DNA of 54,097 nt, taken from assembly GCF_014652615.1 (NCBI RefSeq), contig NZ_BMZD01000010.1, forward strand, positions 1 through 54,097. The letters run 5' to 3'. Shown here piece by piece: positions 42,963-51,810 of this stretch. The notes beneath the pieces were generated by a model that was given only the letters and a program-made list of their open reading frames with translations, had not been told where the DNA came from and ran no database searches. Position 1 is the stretch's first letter. Every line of letters begins with the position of its first letter. Made by a program: the position numbers and the translations under genes. Origin of the DNA: Novosphingobium arvoryzae. GTDB lineage: Bacteria > Pseudomonadota > Alphaproteobacteria > Sphingomonadales > Sphingomonadaceae.

Positions 42963-43751
42963 ATGCCCACTTCCGCTCTTCACGTCGCCCGAACCGGGCT
43001 GGAAGCCCAGGACGTGCGGATGCGCGTGATCGCCAACAACCTGGCGAACATCGGCACCACCGGCTTCAAGCGCGATCGCGCCAATTTCGCCACGCTGGCC
43101 TATCAGGACGCGCGGGTGGCGGGGCAGCAGTCCTCGGCCGAAACCGCCTATGCCACGGGCCTGAACCTTGGCACCGGAGTCAGCGTCCAGTCGACCACCA
43201 GCATCACCACGCAGGGCACGCTGAACCCCACCGGCAACGCGCTGGATCTGGCGCTGGACGGCGACGGGTTCTTTCAGGTGCAGTTGCCCGGCGGCCAGCT
43301 GGGCTATACCCGCGCGGGCAATTTCAGCCGCAGCGCCGAAGGCACGCTGGTGACGGCGCAGGGTTATGCCCTGCAACCCGCGATCACCATTCCCGAAGGC
43401 GCCAGCGCGGTGACGATCGGCCCGGACGGCACCGTATCCGCCAATGTCGCGGGCAATGCCGCGCCGGTCGAACTGGGCCAGATCACCGTCGCCAGCTTTG
43501 CCAACCCGGCCGGGATGCAGGCGCTGGGCGACAATTACCTGGCCGAAACCGCCGCCAGCGGCGCGGCGCAGATCGGCGCGGCCGGGGACGCGGCACGCGG
43601 CGCGATCCGGCAGGGGATGCTGGAGGCGTCCAACGTCAACGTGGTCGAGGAACTGGTCGACATGATCGAGGCGCAGCGCGCCTATGAAATCAATTCGAAG
43701 ATGATCTCCGCCGTGGACGAGATGCTTCGCAACGCGAACCAGACGCTGTGA
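42963..43751 (+). CDS. flgG: flagellar distal rod protein FlgG
   Basis: 262 aa, standard length. IANNLANIGTTGFKRDRANF near the N-terminus, NALDLALDGDGFFQVQLPGG, and SNVNVVEELVDMIEAQRAYE at the C-terminus define FlgG. Its TGA overlaps the flgH start by one base. Confidence 0.96.
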   Translation: MPTSALHVARTGLEAQDVRMRVIANNLANIGTTGFKRDRANFATLAYQDARVAGQQSSAETAYATGLNLGTGVSVQSTTSITTQGTLNPTGNALDLALDGDGFFQVQLPGGQLGYTRAGNFSRSAEGTLVTAQGYALQPAITIPEGASAVTIGPDGTVSANVAGNAAPVELGQITVASFANPAGMQALGDNYLAETAASGAAQIGAAGDAARGAIRQGMLEASNVNVVEELVDMIEAQRAYEINSKMISAVDEMLRNANQTL

Positions 43752-44401
43752 TGCGCGGGGTGCTCATCGCGGCGCTGGCGCTTTCATCGCCCGCCCTTGC
43801 CGGGCCGAAGCCCAAGCCGGGTTTCGAGGCCGCCGTGCCCACCACCCAACCCGCTCCGCGCGTGGCCGATGGCGGCATTTTCAGCGTCAGCGCCGGTTAC
43901 GCCCCGCTCCATGATGGCCGCCGCGCCCGCGCGGTGGGCGATCCGCTGACGATCATGCTGGTGGAACGCACCACCACCGCCAAGTCCGCCGGATCGAAAA
44001 CCCAGCGTGGCGGCGGGTTCGGGATTACCCCGCCCACCGCCGGTCCGCTCAGCTTCCTGAACCCCAACGCCCTTAAAGCTTCGGGGGAATCGTCGTTCAA
44101 CGGGCAGGGTAACGCCTCGCAGACGAGTTCGCTCGACGGCGAAGTCACTGTCACCATTGCCGAAGTGCGCCCCAACGGGACCGCACTGGTACGCGGAGAA
44201 AAGCGCTTGTTGCTGAGCCAGGGCCAGGAATGGATCCAGTTCGCCGGGATCGTGCGGCTGGCGGATATCGATGCGGACAACCGCATCGCGTCCAGCCGCG
44301 TGGCCGATGCCCGGATCGAATACGCCGGCGACGGCGCGGTCAGCCGCGCCAGCCGGCAGGGCTGGCTGAGCAAGTTCTTCAGCGCGATCAGCCCGTTCTG
44401 A
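43751..44401 (+). CDS. flgH: flagellar L-ring protein FlgH without lipobox Cys
   Basis: 216 aa. The conserved FlgH core DGRRARAVGDPLTIMLVERT, VTIAEVRPNGTALVRGEKRL and GIVRLADIDADNRIASSRVADA is present. The N-terminus is a signal peptide (MRGVLIAALALSSPALAGPK) with no cysteine, whereas FlgH is normally an outer-membrane lipoprotein acylated on the first mature Cys. Either it is held in the L ring without a lipid or the true start differs, but no upstream in-frame Cys is available. Confidence 0.93.
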   Translation: MRGVLIAALALSSPALAGPKPKPGFEAAVPTTQPAPRVADGGIFSVSAGYAPLHDGRRARAVGDPLTIMLVERTTTAKSAGSKTQRGGGFGITPPTAGPLSFLNPNALKASGESSFNGQGNASQTSSLDGEVTVTIAEVRPNGTALVRGEKRLLLSQGQEWIQFAGIVRLADIDADNRIASSRVADARIEYAGDGAVSRASRQGWLSKFFSAISPF

Positions 44402-44414
44402 TGGGGGACTGACG

Positions 44415-45515
44415 ATGGTTATCCGCTCACTCTACCTGCTGGGCCTCGCCCTCGCCTTTGCGCTGCCGCAGACCGCCCATGCCGAACGCGTGCGCGATCT
44501 GGGCGCGTTTCAGGGCGTGCGATCGAACCAGCTGACCGGCTATGGTATCGTCGTAGGCCTCAACGGCACCGGCGATGACAGCCTGGAATACCTGACGCAG
44601 GCCATGCGCGGCGTATCCGGCCGGGTCGGCGTGCAGCTGCCCGCCGGGGTCAACCCCGCGCTGAAGAACGCCGCCGCCGTGATGATCACCGCCGATCTGC
44701 CCGCCTTCGCCAAGCCGGGCCAGCGTATCGACGTGACGGTCTCCGCTATCGGCAAGGCCAAGTCCCTGCGCGGCGGATCGCTGATCCTGACCCCGCTCTA
44801 TGGCGCGGACGGGCAGATTTACGCCATGACGCAGGGCAACCTCGCGGTCGGCGGCCTCGGCATTTCTGGCGCGGACGGATCGAAGCTGACAGTCAACGTC
44901 CCCACCGTGGGCCGGATCGCGGACGGGGCCAGCGTGGAACGCGCGGTCGCCACCGGGTTCGACAGCGGCGACGTGCTGCGTTGGAACCTGTTCCAGGCCG
45001 ATTTCCTGACCGCGACCCGCGTGCGCGATGCCATCAACCAGCGCTGGCCGGGGACGGCGGCGATCGAGGACGGCGTGACGCTGGCCCTGCGCCTGCCCGC
45101 CGGGCCGGACGCACGCGGTAGCATGATGGCCGCGATCGAGATGCTGGACGTGTCGCCCGCCGAAACGCCCGCGCGGGTGATCGTCAACAGCCGCACCGGC
45201 ACGGTCGTGATCAACAGCGCGGTGCGGCTCTACCCGGCGGCGATCAGCCACGGCAAGCTGACCGTGCAGATCGACGAGAACCCCACCGTCGTCCAGCCCG
45301 CCCCGTTCAGCCGCGGCACCACCGCCGTCCAGCAGGACAGCACCCTGTCCGCGACCGAGGATGGCCGCCATGTCGCGCTGTTCAAGCCGGGTGCCTCGCT
45401 GGCCAAGGTGGTCGACGCGCTGAACCTGCTGGGCGTCACCCCGTCCGACCTTGTCGCGATCCTCGAAGCCTTGAAGCAGGCGGGCGCGCTGAAAGCGGAA
45501 ATGGTGGTGATATGA
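44415..45515 (+). CDS. flgI: flagellar P-ring protein FlgI
   Basis: 366 aa with a signal peptide (MVIRSLYLLGLALAFALPQTAHA) and the signatures NQLTGYGIVVGLNGTGDD, LTPLYGADGQIYAMTQGNLA and VVINSAVRLYPAAISHG. Forms the peptidoglycan-level bushing around the rod. Overlaps flgJ by four bases (ATGA). Confidence 0.96.
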   Translation: MVIRSLYLLGLALAFALPQTAHAERVRDLGAFQGVRSNQLTGYGIVVGLNGTGDDSLEYLTQAMRGVSGRVGVQLPAGVNPALKNAAAVMITADLPAFAKPGQRIDVTVSAIGKAKSLRGGSLILTPLYGADGQIYAMTQGNLAVGGLGISGADGSKLTVNVPTVGRIADGASVERAVATGFDSGDVLRWNLFQADFLTATRVRDAINQRWPGTAAIEDGVTLALRLPAGPDARGSMMAAIEMLDVSPAETPARVIVNSRTGTVVINSAVRLYPAAISHGKLTVQIDENPTVVQPAPFSRGTTAVQQDSTLSATEDGRHVALFKPGASLAKVVDALNLLGVTPSDLVAILEALKQAGALKAEMVVI

Positions 45516-45808
45516 ACCCGGTTTCCGCCCCCCTGCTCGCCACCGGTTCGCTGGTCCAGAACCACGGCACCGACCGTGACAAGCTGGCCGCCGCCGCGCG
45601 CCAGTTCGAGGCGATCTTCGTCCGGCAGATGCTGGCTCAGGCGCGCAAGGCCGATTTTGGCGAGCCGCTGTTTGGCGGACAGGCGCTGGATACGTTCCGC
45701 ACCATGCAGGACGAACACTTTGCCGACATCGCCGGAAAGACCGGCGCGCTGGGCCTCGCCGCGCAGATCGAGGCGCAGCTGGCGCGGTTCGTCGGGGGGA
45801 AGGCCTAG
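45512..45808 (+). CDS. flgJ: FlgJ rod-binding domain protein, no hydrolase domain
   Basis: 98 aa. The rod-cap helix pattern AARQFEAIFVRQMLAQARKA and DTFRTMQDEHFADIAGKTGALG is the N-terminal half of FlgJ. The C-terminal muramidase found in enterobacterial FlgJ is absent, as in many alphaproteobacteria; the separate transglycosylase at 36889-37728 may supply the activity. Confidence 0.92.
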   Translation: MNPVSAPLLATGSLVQNHGTDRDKLAAAARQFEAIFVRQMLAQARKADFGEPLFGGQALDTFRTMQDEHFADIAGKTGALGLAAQIEAQLARFVGGKA

Positions 45809-45811
45809 GCC

Positions 45812-47146
45812 ATGGCGTCAGACCTGTTCACCATCGGCAGCAGCGGGGTCAAGGCCGCGCGCACCGCGCTGGAGATCACCAGCCAGAACATCGCCAATGC
45901 CGCGACCGATGGCTATATCCGGCGCAGCGTGCGCCTGTCGGAAATGGCCGGGCCGGGCAGCTGGCTGCGGGTCAGCGACCTGTCCCTGTCAGGCGTGCGG
46001 GTGGACGGGATCGGCCGCAACGCGGACCTGTTCCGCCAGGTCGAAGTGCGCCGCACCGGCGGCGATGCCGCGCGCGCCAGCACGGAGCTGCGCGGGTTTG
46101 AAAACATCGAGGCCGCGCTGGAACAGTCCGCGCTGTTCCCCGCGCTGACCGGCTTTGAGGCCAGCCTGCAACGGCTGAGCTCCGATCCGGTCAACCCGTC
46201 GCTGCGGGCCGCCGTGCTGGAAGATGCCCGCACGCTGTCGCGCACCTTCAACCTCGCCGCCAGCGCGCTGGACACGGCGGGCGAAGGCCAGCGCTTCGAG
46301 GCCAGCGACGGCGTCAACCAGATCAACCTCCTGGCGGGGGAGCTGGGCCGGGTGAACCTGCAGCTGACCCGCACCACCACCGGGACGAGCGACCAGGTCA
46401 CCCTGCTCGACCAGCGCGACCTGCTGCTCGAACGCCTGTCGGGCTATGGCGACATCGCCGTCAGCTATGCCCCGGACCAGACGGTCGAAGTGCGCATGGG
46501 CGGCGGGCCGACCCCGCTGGTCAGCGGCGGCAATGCCGCCCCGCTGGCGATGAGCGCCAATGCCGATGGCACGTTGGCCTTCACGCTGGGGGGCAATCCC
46601 ATCACGCTGTCATCGGGCAAGCTGGCGGGCCACGCCCAGACGCTGACCGCGCTGCGCGACAACCGCGCCACGCTGGACAGCATCGCCGACAGCCTGATCG
46701 CCGCCGCCAACACCGCGCAAGCCAGCGGCGTGGCGCTGGATGGCACGCCCGGCCAGCCGCTGTTTACCGGCAGCGGCGCGGCGGGCATCGCCATAGCGCT
46801 GGCCGCCGGCAGCGGCATCGCCACCGCCCCTGCCGGGGCCGCAGCGGGCAGCCGCGATCCGGCCAACCTTGCTGCCCTGCGCGACGCGCTGCAAACGGCC
46901 GGCATTTCCGGGCAGGTCGATGGCCTGCTGTTCACCGCATCCAGCGCGGTCGCCGGTCGCCGCGTGACGAGCGAGGCGCTGGACGCCATCGCCAGCTCCG
47001 CGCGGATCGCGCTGGACGAACAGGCCGGAGTCGATCTCGATCAGGAGGCCGCCAATCTCGTGCGATTCCAGCAGGCATTCCAGGCCAGCGGCAAGGCGCT
47101 GCAAGTGGCCTCCGACATCTTCGACACCCTGCTGGCGCTGAAGTGA
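45812..47146 (+). CDS. flgK: hook-filament junction protein FlgK
   Basis: 444 aa. ALEITSQNIANAATDGYIRR at the N-terminus and VDLDQEAANLVRFQQAFQAS at the C-terminus frame a variable centre. First junction ring between hook and filament. Four bases after flgJ. Confidence 0.95.
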   Translation: MASDLFTIGSSGVKAARTALEITSQNIANAATDGYIRRSVRLSEMAGPGSWLRVSDLSLSGVRVDGIGRNADLFRQVEVRRTGGDAARASTELRGFENIEAALEQSALFPALTGFEASLQRLSSDPVNPSLRAAVLEDARTLSRTFNLAASALDTAGEGQRFEASDGVNQINLLAGELGRVNLQLTRTTTGTSDQVTLLDQRDLLLERLSGYGDIAVSYAPDQTVEVRMGGGPTPLVSGGNAAPLAMSANADGTLAFTLGGNPITLSSGKLAGHAQTLTALRDNRATLDSIADSLIAAANTAQASGVALDGTPGQPLFTGSGAAGIAIALAAGSGIATAPAGAAAGSRDPANLAALRDALQTAGISGQVDGLLFTASSAVAGRRVTSEALDAIASSARIALDEQAGVDLDQEAANLVRFQQAFQASGKALQVASDIFDTLLALK

Positions 47147-47165
47147 TGCAACAGGAACAGCCGAC

Positions 47166-48080
47166 ATGACCATGCTGAGCACCAGCGCCTTCTACGAACG
47201 CGCGACCCGCAACATCGGCACCCTGCGCAGCCGCGCCGAGGGGCTGCAAACGGCGCTCGGCACGGGCCAGAAGCTGTCCCGCTCGTCCGACGATCCGGTC
47301 GCGGCATCGCGCCTGCGCAGCCTGACTCGCGCCGATGCGATGGCCGCGATCGACACCACCAACGCCGCGCGCGCCGCATCCGACCTGACGCTGACCGACA
47401 GCGCGCTGTCCAGCTTTGCGAACCATGTGATCCGCGCGCAGGAACTGGCGACGCAGGCCGCCAGCGGGTTGCTGACCGGCGACCAGCGCAAGGGGATTGC
47501 CACCGAACTGGCGCAACTGGGCCAGGAAATCGTCCGGCTGGCCAACGCCCGCGACAGCGTGGGCCATGCCCTGTTCGGCGGCGAAACCGCCGGGGCGGCC
47601 TATACCTTCGATGCGGCGGGCAACCCGGTTTACGCCGGAACCGCCAGCGCCGGGGAAATGCCGCTGGGCGAAGGCCAGAGCGTGACGCGCAGGCTGACCG
47701 GGCCGGAATTCCTCAGCTTCACCGGCTCCAGCGGCGCAACCGACCTGTTCGCCGTGATCGGCGGGCTGGCCGCCGCACTCGATGGCGGCGCGGCCGATCC
47801 GGCCCAGGCCGCGCGCGATGCGCTGGGCGATCTCGCGGGCGGGCTGGAAGCGATCACCACCGCGCAGACCGTGGTCGGCGCGCGGCTCAACTGGATCGAC
47901 CTGATCGGCGACCGCCGCGTCCAGACCAGCGAACTGCGCGCCGAGGAGCAGGCCGACGTCGGCGGCACGGACCTTGCCGCCACGGTCACCGAATTGCAGC
48001 AGGTGATGACCGTGCTCGAAGCCAGCCAGGCCAGCTTTGCCAAGCTGGCGGGCCTTTCGCTGTTCAACGTGCTGCGTTGA
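47166..48080 (+). CDS. flgL: hook-filament junction protein FlgL
   Basis: 304 aa. The N-terminal SRSSDDPVAASRLRSLTRAD and flagellin-like C-terminal helices (VTELQQVMTVLEASQASFAK, LFNVLR) identify FlgL. Twenty bases after flgK. Second junction protein, nearest the filament. Confidence 0.94.
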   Translation: MTMLSTSAFYERATRNIGTLRSRAEGLQTALGTGQKLSRSSDDPVAASRLRSLTRADAMAAIDTTNAARAASDLTLTDSALSSFANHVIRAQELATQAASGLLTGDQRKGIATELAQLGQEIVRLANARDSVGHALFGGETAGAAYTFDAAGNPVYAGTASAGEMPLGEGQSVTRRLTGPEFLSFTGSSGATDLFAVIGGLAAALDGGAADPAQAARDALGDLAGGLEAITTAQTVVGARLNWIDLIGDRRVQTSELRAEEQADVGGTDLAATVTELQQVMTVLEASQASFAKLAGLSLFNVLR

Positions 48081-48121
48081 TCCGCGCCGATCCAGACCTG
48101 ATAATCCAAGGATAGAATTAC

Positions 48122-48985
48122 ATGTACGCAGCAATCGGCATCGTGATCCTGATCGTCATGGTCTTTGGCGGCTTTGCGATTACCGGCGGCGCGCTGGGGC
48201 CGGTGCTGCACGCGCTGCCGCACGAAATGCTGATCATCGGTGGCGCGGCCATCGGTGCGTTGGTTACGGGCAATTCGCTCCACGGGTTGAAAGCCATCGG
48301 CGGCGCCTTCGGCAAAGTGTTCAAGGGGCCAAAGCACAACAAGCAGGACCACATCGACGTCATCATCCTGTGCACCAAGCTGATGAAGCTGCTGCGCGCG
48401 GAAGGCCCGGTCGCGCTGGAAAGCCACGTCACCGATCCCGCCAATTCCGCCCTGTTCGCGGAATTCCCGCGCCTGCTGGCCAACAAGGAACTCACCGCGC
48501 TGATTTGCGACACGCTGACGCTGATCGTCGTCTCATCCGGCACGCTGGAAGTCCACGCGGTGGAGGAGGTGATGGACAACGCCATGAAGACCCACTTCCA
48601 CGAATTGCACGAACCCCAGCACGCGCTGCAGGGGCTGGCCGATGCCCTGCCCGCGCTGGGGATCGTCGCCGCCGTGCTCGGCGTGGTCAAGACGATGGGC
48701 TCGATCGACCAGCCGCCCTCGGTGCTGGGGGGCATGATCGGTTCGGCGCTGGTCGGCACGTTCCTGGGCGTGCTGCTGGCCTATGGCATGGTCGCGCCGA
48801 TGGCGGGCCGGCTGAAACAGATCATCGAGGCGGACGAGCAGATCTTTCACGCGGTCAAGCAGGTCGTGATCGCCTCGCTCCACGGCTGGCCGCAGCCGCT
48901 GGTGGTGGAAAGCGCCCGCTCCGGGCTGGGGCATGATTTCCGCCCCGGCCTGTCGGAACTGCTCGACGCGCTGCGGGGTCGCTGA
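48122..48985 (+). CDS. motA: flagellar stator subunit MotA
   Basis: 287 aa, standard length for the MotA family. Four membrane segments: residues 2-21, 28-52, and a C-terminal pair including LADALPALGIVAAVLGVVKT and GMIGSALVGTFLGVLLAYGM. Conducts ions against MotB Asp and transmits torque to FliG. Three bases before motB; 41 bases after flgL. Confidence 0.95.
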   Translation: MYAAIGIVILIVMVFGGFAITGGALGPVLHALPHEMLIIGGAAIGALVTGNSLHGLKAIGGAFGKVFKGPKHNKQDHIDVIILCTKLMKLLRAEGPVALESHVTDPANSALFAEFPRLLANKELTALICDTLTLIVVSSGTLEVHAVEEVMDNAMKTHFHELHEPQHALQGLADALPALGIVAAVLGVVKTMGSIDQPPSVLGGMIGSALVGTFLGVLLAYGMVAPMAGRLKQIIEADEQIFHAVKQVVIASLHGWPQPLVVESARSGLGHDFRPGLSELLDALRGR

Positions 48986-48987
48986 TC

Positions 48988-49833
48988 GTGGCCGCGAAAA
49001 AGGATGCCAAGGGCAAGAATGAGCTGCCCGCCCCGATCATCGTCAAGAAAGTGACCGTGGTCGAAGGCGGGCATCACGGCGGCGCGTGGAAAGTGGCCTA
49101 TGCCGACTTCGTGACCGCGATGATGGCGTTCTTCCTGCTGCTGTGGCTGCTGGGCGCAACCACCGAGAAGCAGCGCAAGGGGCTGGCCGATTACTTCACC
49201 CCCACGCTGGTCAAGCTGAAGGAGGGCAGCGCCGGTTCGAACGGGATGCTGGGCGGATCGTCGATCACCGATGTCGACAACTATCCCAACCGCGCCGGGC
49301 AGACCGGCACCAAATCGATGACCATCCCGCGCGACACCACTGGCGGCCCCAAGGAAGGGGCCGAGCGGGTGAAAAAGATGCAGGAGATGCAGCAGCGCCT
49401 CGCCGCCAAACTGGCGCAGAGCGAACGGCTGGCGCGGCTGGGCAAGCAAGTGCGGATGGTCGACACCACGCAGGGCATCCGCATCGATCTGGTCGACGAT
49501 GCCGACTTTTCGATGTTCCAGCTGGGCACCACCGTCCTGACCGGCGAGGCGGCACAACTGCTGGAGGCCATCGGCGCGATGGTCGGCCCGGAACTGGGCG
49601 CGATCTCGATCCGCGGCCATACCGATGCCCTGCCCTGGCGCGGCGGCATGGGCGCGAACAACTGGTCGCTCTCCGCCGGACGCGCCGAAGCGACCCGGCA
49701 GGCCCTGTTGCGCGACGGCATCCCCGAAGCCCGCTTCCGCCGGATCGAGGGCGTCGCCGACCGCGAACCGCTGATCCGCGACAAGCCCGAAGACCCCCGC
49801 AACCGGCGGATCTCGATCCTGTTGATGCGTTAG
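48988..49833 (+). CDS. motB: flagellar stator subunit MotB
   Basis: 281 aa from GTG 48988. The proton-carrying Asp is in VAYADFVTAMMAFFLLLWLL. The plug region and an OmpA-like peptidoglycan-binding domain follow (ISIRGHTDALPW, NRRISILLMR). Anchors the stator to the cell wall. Converges with the next gene, overlapping it by four bases at the stops. Confidence 0.95.
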   Translation: MAAKKDAKGKNELPAPIIVKKVTVVEGGHHGGAWKVAYADFVTAMMAFFLLLWLLGATTEKQRKGLADYFTPTLVKLKEGSAGSNGMLGGSSITDVDNYPNRAGQTGTKSMTIPRDTTGGPKEGAERVKKMQEMQQRLAAKLAQSERLARLGKQVRMVDTTQGIRIDLVDDADFSMFQLGTTVLTGEAAQLLEAIGAMVGPELGAISIRGHTDALPWRGGMGANNWSLSAGRAEATRQALLRDGIPEARFRRIEGVADREPLIRDKPEDPRNRRISILLMR

Positions 49834-50987
49834 CGCCAGTCCTCGCGGCAGGCTTCTCCACCATTGCCAAGGTCGAGCTGGAAGCGGCTGCGGGTCGAGC
49901 GCACGAGGCTGACATACTGGCCGGGGCAGCTCATGTTCTCCAGCGTCCGTTCGGTGCTGGCGATGCTGCGGCAGGCCCGCTCGAAATCCTCCCAGGCATA
50001 GTTGGTGCCATAGCGGCCGGTCTTGAGCCAGGTTTCGGCCATGCGATAGGCCGCCTGCATGTTGCGGCCCGCGCGCTCCACGCCTTCGCTGGCGACGACA
50101 TCGCAGCGCTGGCTCAGCTCGCGCAGCGGGCGCTCCGCTTCCTCGCGCTCGGCCGCTGCAATCTGCGCGAGCCGGGCCCGCTCGGCGGCGCGCGCGGCTT
50201 CCTGCCGGTCGCTTTCGCGCCGGGCGAGATAGCGCGTCATCCGGTCCGGCCCAAGCAGCTTGGCGCGATAGGGATTGGCTTCGATGGCCTGCCCGTCGCG
50301 GCGGGCAAGACAGCGATTGGCCACGTCGATCACTTCATCGCGGCTCAGCGCCGCTTCCATGTGCCGGGACCGGTAGGCCGCCTTGATCTTCCAGTTCTCG
50401 CCCGAAAAGAAGCCATAGTCGCTGAACGGGGTTTTCAGGTAGGCCGCCTCGAACCGCGTGCGCTGGTCTTCCGGCAGGCCAAAGTCGCGCGACTGCGTCG
50501 ACAGCAGCGCCATGGCGCAATCCACTTCATCCTCGTCAGCGGCGGGTTGATCGGGAAACAGCTGCGCCACGGTAAACTGCACCGGAGAGGGCGGGGCGAT
50601 CGGCCCGAACAGCGTCTCGGTATGCGGGCGCAGGGCAATGCCGGACTTGGCCTTGCTGACGGCGCGGCACGCCTCCGCCCCGGCCGCGATCTGCTCGACC
50701 GACAGCTTGGCGCGAACTTCGGGCGTAAACATGCCGAACCGGCTATGCGGGCGTTGCAGGAAAACCGCATCCCACCAATCGACCACGTCCTGCCAGGCCT
50801 TGCGCTTGCCGCGGGGCTGATTGTCGCGATGCACTCGCGCCAGCAGGGTGCAGGCATTGGCATCGTCAGGCGAATAGGCCGCCGGAAAACCGGGCGTTCG
50901 TTCGGCCAAGGCCTGGTACCCGCCGATCCCGGCGGTCAGCACGATGGCAGGGAACAGGAGCGACCGGACGGCAAGTTTCAGCTTCAT
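49830..50987 (-). CDS. secreted or membrane-anchored protein of unknown function
   Basis: 385 aa. N-terminal hydrophobic segment (VRSLLFPAIVLTAGIGGYQA) as signal or anchor. Three or more segments end in single conserved-looking Cys contexts (ANACTLLARV, AGAEACRAVS, EVDCAMALL, VANRCLARR, LSQRCDVVA, FERACRSIAS, ENMSCPGQY, GGEACREDW), suggesting several disulphides. A charged coiled-coil-like stretch runs around residues 255-290 (ARRESDRQEAARAAERARLA). Not a family I recognise; tail-to-tail with motB. Confidence 0.75.
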   Translation of the reverse strand: MKLKLAVRSLLFPAIVLTAGIGGYQALAERTPGFPAAYSPDDANACTLLARVHRDNQPRGKRKAWQDVVDWWDAVFLQRPHSRFGMFTPEVRAKLSVEQIAAGAEACRAVSKAKSGIALRPHTETLFGPIAPPSPVQFTVAQLFPDQPAADEDEVDCAMALLSTQSRDFGLPEDQRTRFEAAYLKTPFSDYGFFSGENWKIKAAYRSRHMEAALSRDEVIDVANRCLARRDGQAIEANPYRAKLLGPDRMTRYLARRESDRQEAARAAERARLAQIAAAEREEAERPLRELSQRCDVVASEGVERAGRNMQAAYRMAETWLKTGRYGTNYAWEDFERACRSIASTERTLENMSCPGQYVSLVRSTRSRFQLDLGNGGEACREDWR

Positions 50988-51069
50988 GGCCGCGACCTAT
51001 CAACCATCGCCCTTCCGATCCTTGGCCAAATGCGACACGACCTTGCCAAGCAGGCGGGCGGGCGACACG

Positions 51070-51765
51070 ATGGGGATCATGCATATCGTCTTCCTGCTGT
51101 TCCCCGGCGTCACCCAGCTGGACCTGACCGGTCCGGCGCAGTTCCTCTCGCGGCTGCCGGGCGCGAAAGTCGATCTGGTGTGGGCCAGCCTTGAGCCGGT
51201 GCCGACCGACGCGGGGTTTTCGATCCTGCCGACCGCGACCTTTACCGACGTGCCGCACGCCGATCTGCTCTGCGTGCCGGGCGGCATGGGCGTAGCCAGC
51301 GTGATCGACCACGCGGGCGCGCTTGACTGGGTGCGGCAGGTGGGGTCCGGCGCGGAGTGGGTGACGAGCGTGTGCACCGGCGCGCTGGTGCTGGGTGCGG
51401 CCGGGCTGCTGCGGGGCTACCGGGCGACGACCCACTGGGCCTGGCACGATCTGCTACCCCTGTTCGGCGCCGAACCGGTGGCGGCCCGCACCGTGATCGA
51501 CCGCAACCGCGCGACCGGCGGCGGGGTGACGGCAGGGATCGACTTTGCCCTGACGCTGATGGCGCGGATCGCCGGGGACGATGTCGCCCGCGCGGTGCAG
51601 CTGGCGCTGGAATACGATCCGGCCCCGCCGTTCGACAGCGGCTCCCCCGCCAAGGCCGGGGCCGAGCTGGTGGAGGTCTATACCGCGCGCGCCAATCGCC
51701 TTGCCCCGAACCGCCGCGCGGACCTGATCGCGGCGGCACACCGTCTGGGCTTTCAAGCCAGCTGA
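51070..51765 (+). CDS. DJ-1/PfpI protein resembling isonitrile hydratase InhA
   Basis: 231 aa from ATG 51070 (ATG 51079 possible). Strong resemblance by eye to Pseudomonas InhA: FLLFPGVTQLDLTGP with D18, the nucleophile elbow VTSVCTGALVLGAAGLLRG with C102-T103, RATTHWAWHDLL, and TGGGVTAGIDFALTL. These match InhA D17, C101 and T102, which convert cyclohexyl isocyanide to N-formylcyclohexylamine. The physiological substrate is unknown; many homologues are annotated as transcriptional regulators, but there is no AraC domain here. Confidence 0.85.
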   Translation: MGIMHIVFLLFPGVTQLDLTGPAQFLSRLPGAKVDLVWASLEPVPTDAGFSILPTATFTDVPHADLLCVPGGMGVASVIDHAGALDWVRQVGSGAEWVTSVCTGALVLGAAGLLRGYRATTHWAWHDLLPLFGAEPVAARTVIDRNRATGGGVTAGIDFALTLMARIAGDDVARAVQLALEYDPAPPFDSGSPAKAGAELVEVYTARANRLAPNRRADLIAAAHRLGFQAS

Positions 51766-51810
51766 ACGCGTGCCACACTCGGTTGCAAGATGAAACGGGA
51801 GGGGTGATTC

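Noticed and set aside
48081..48121. Separate sigma-28 promoter for motA
   Set aside because: A GCCGAT string is present but no TAAA element at the right distance.
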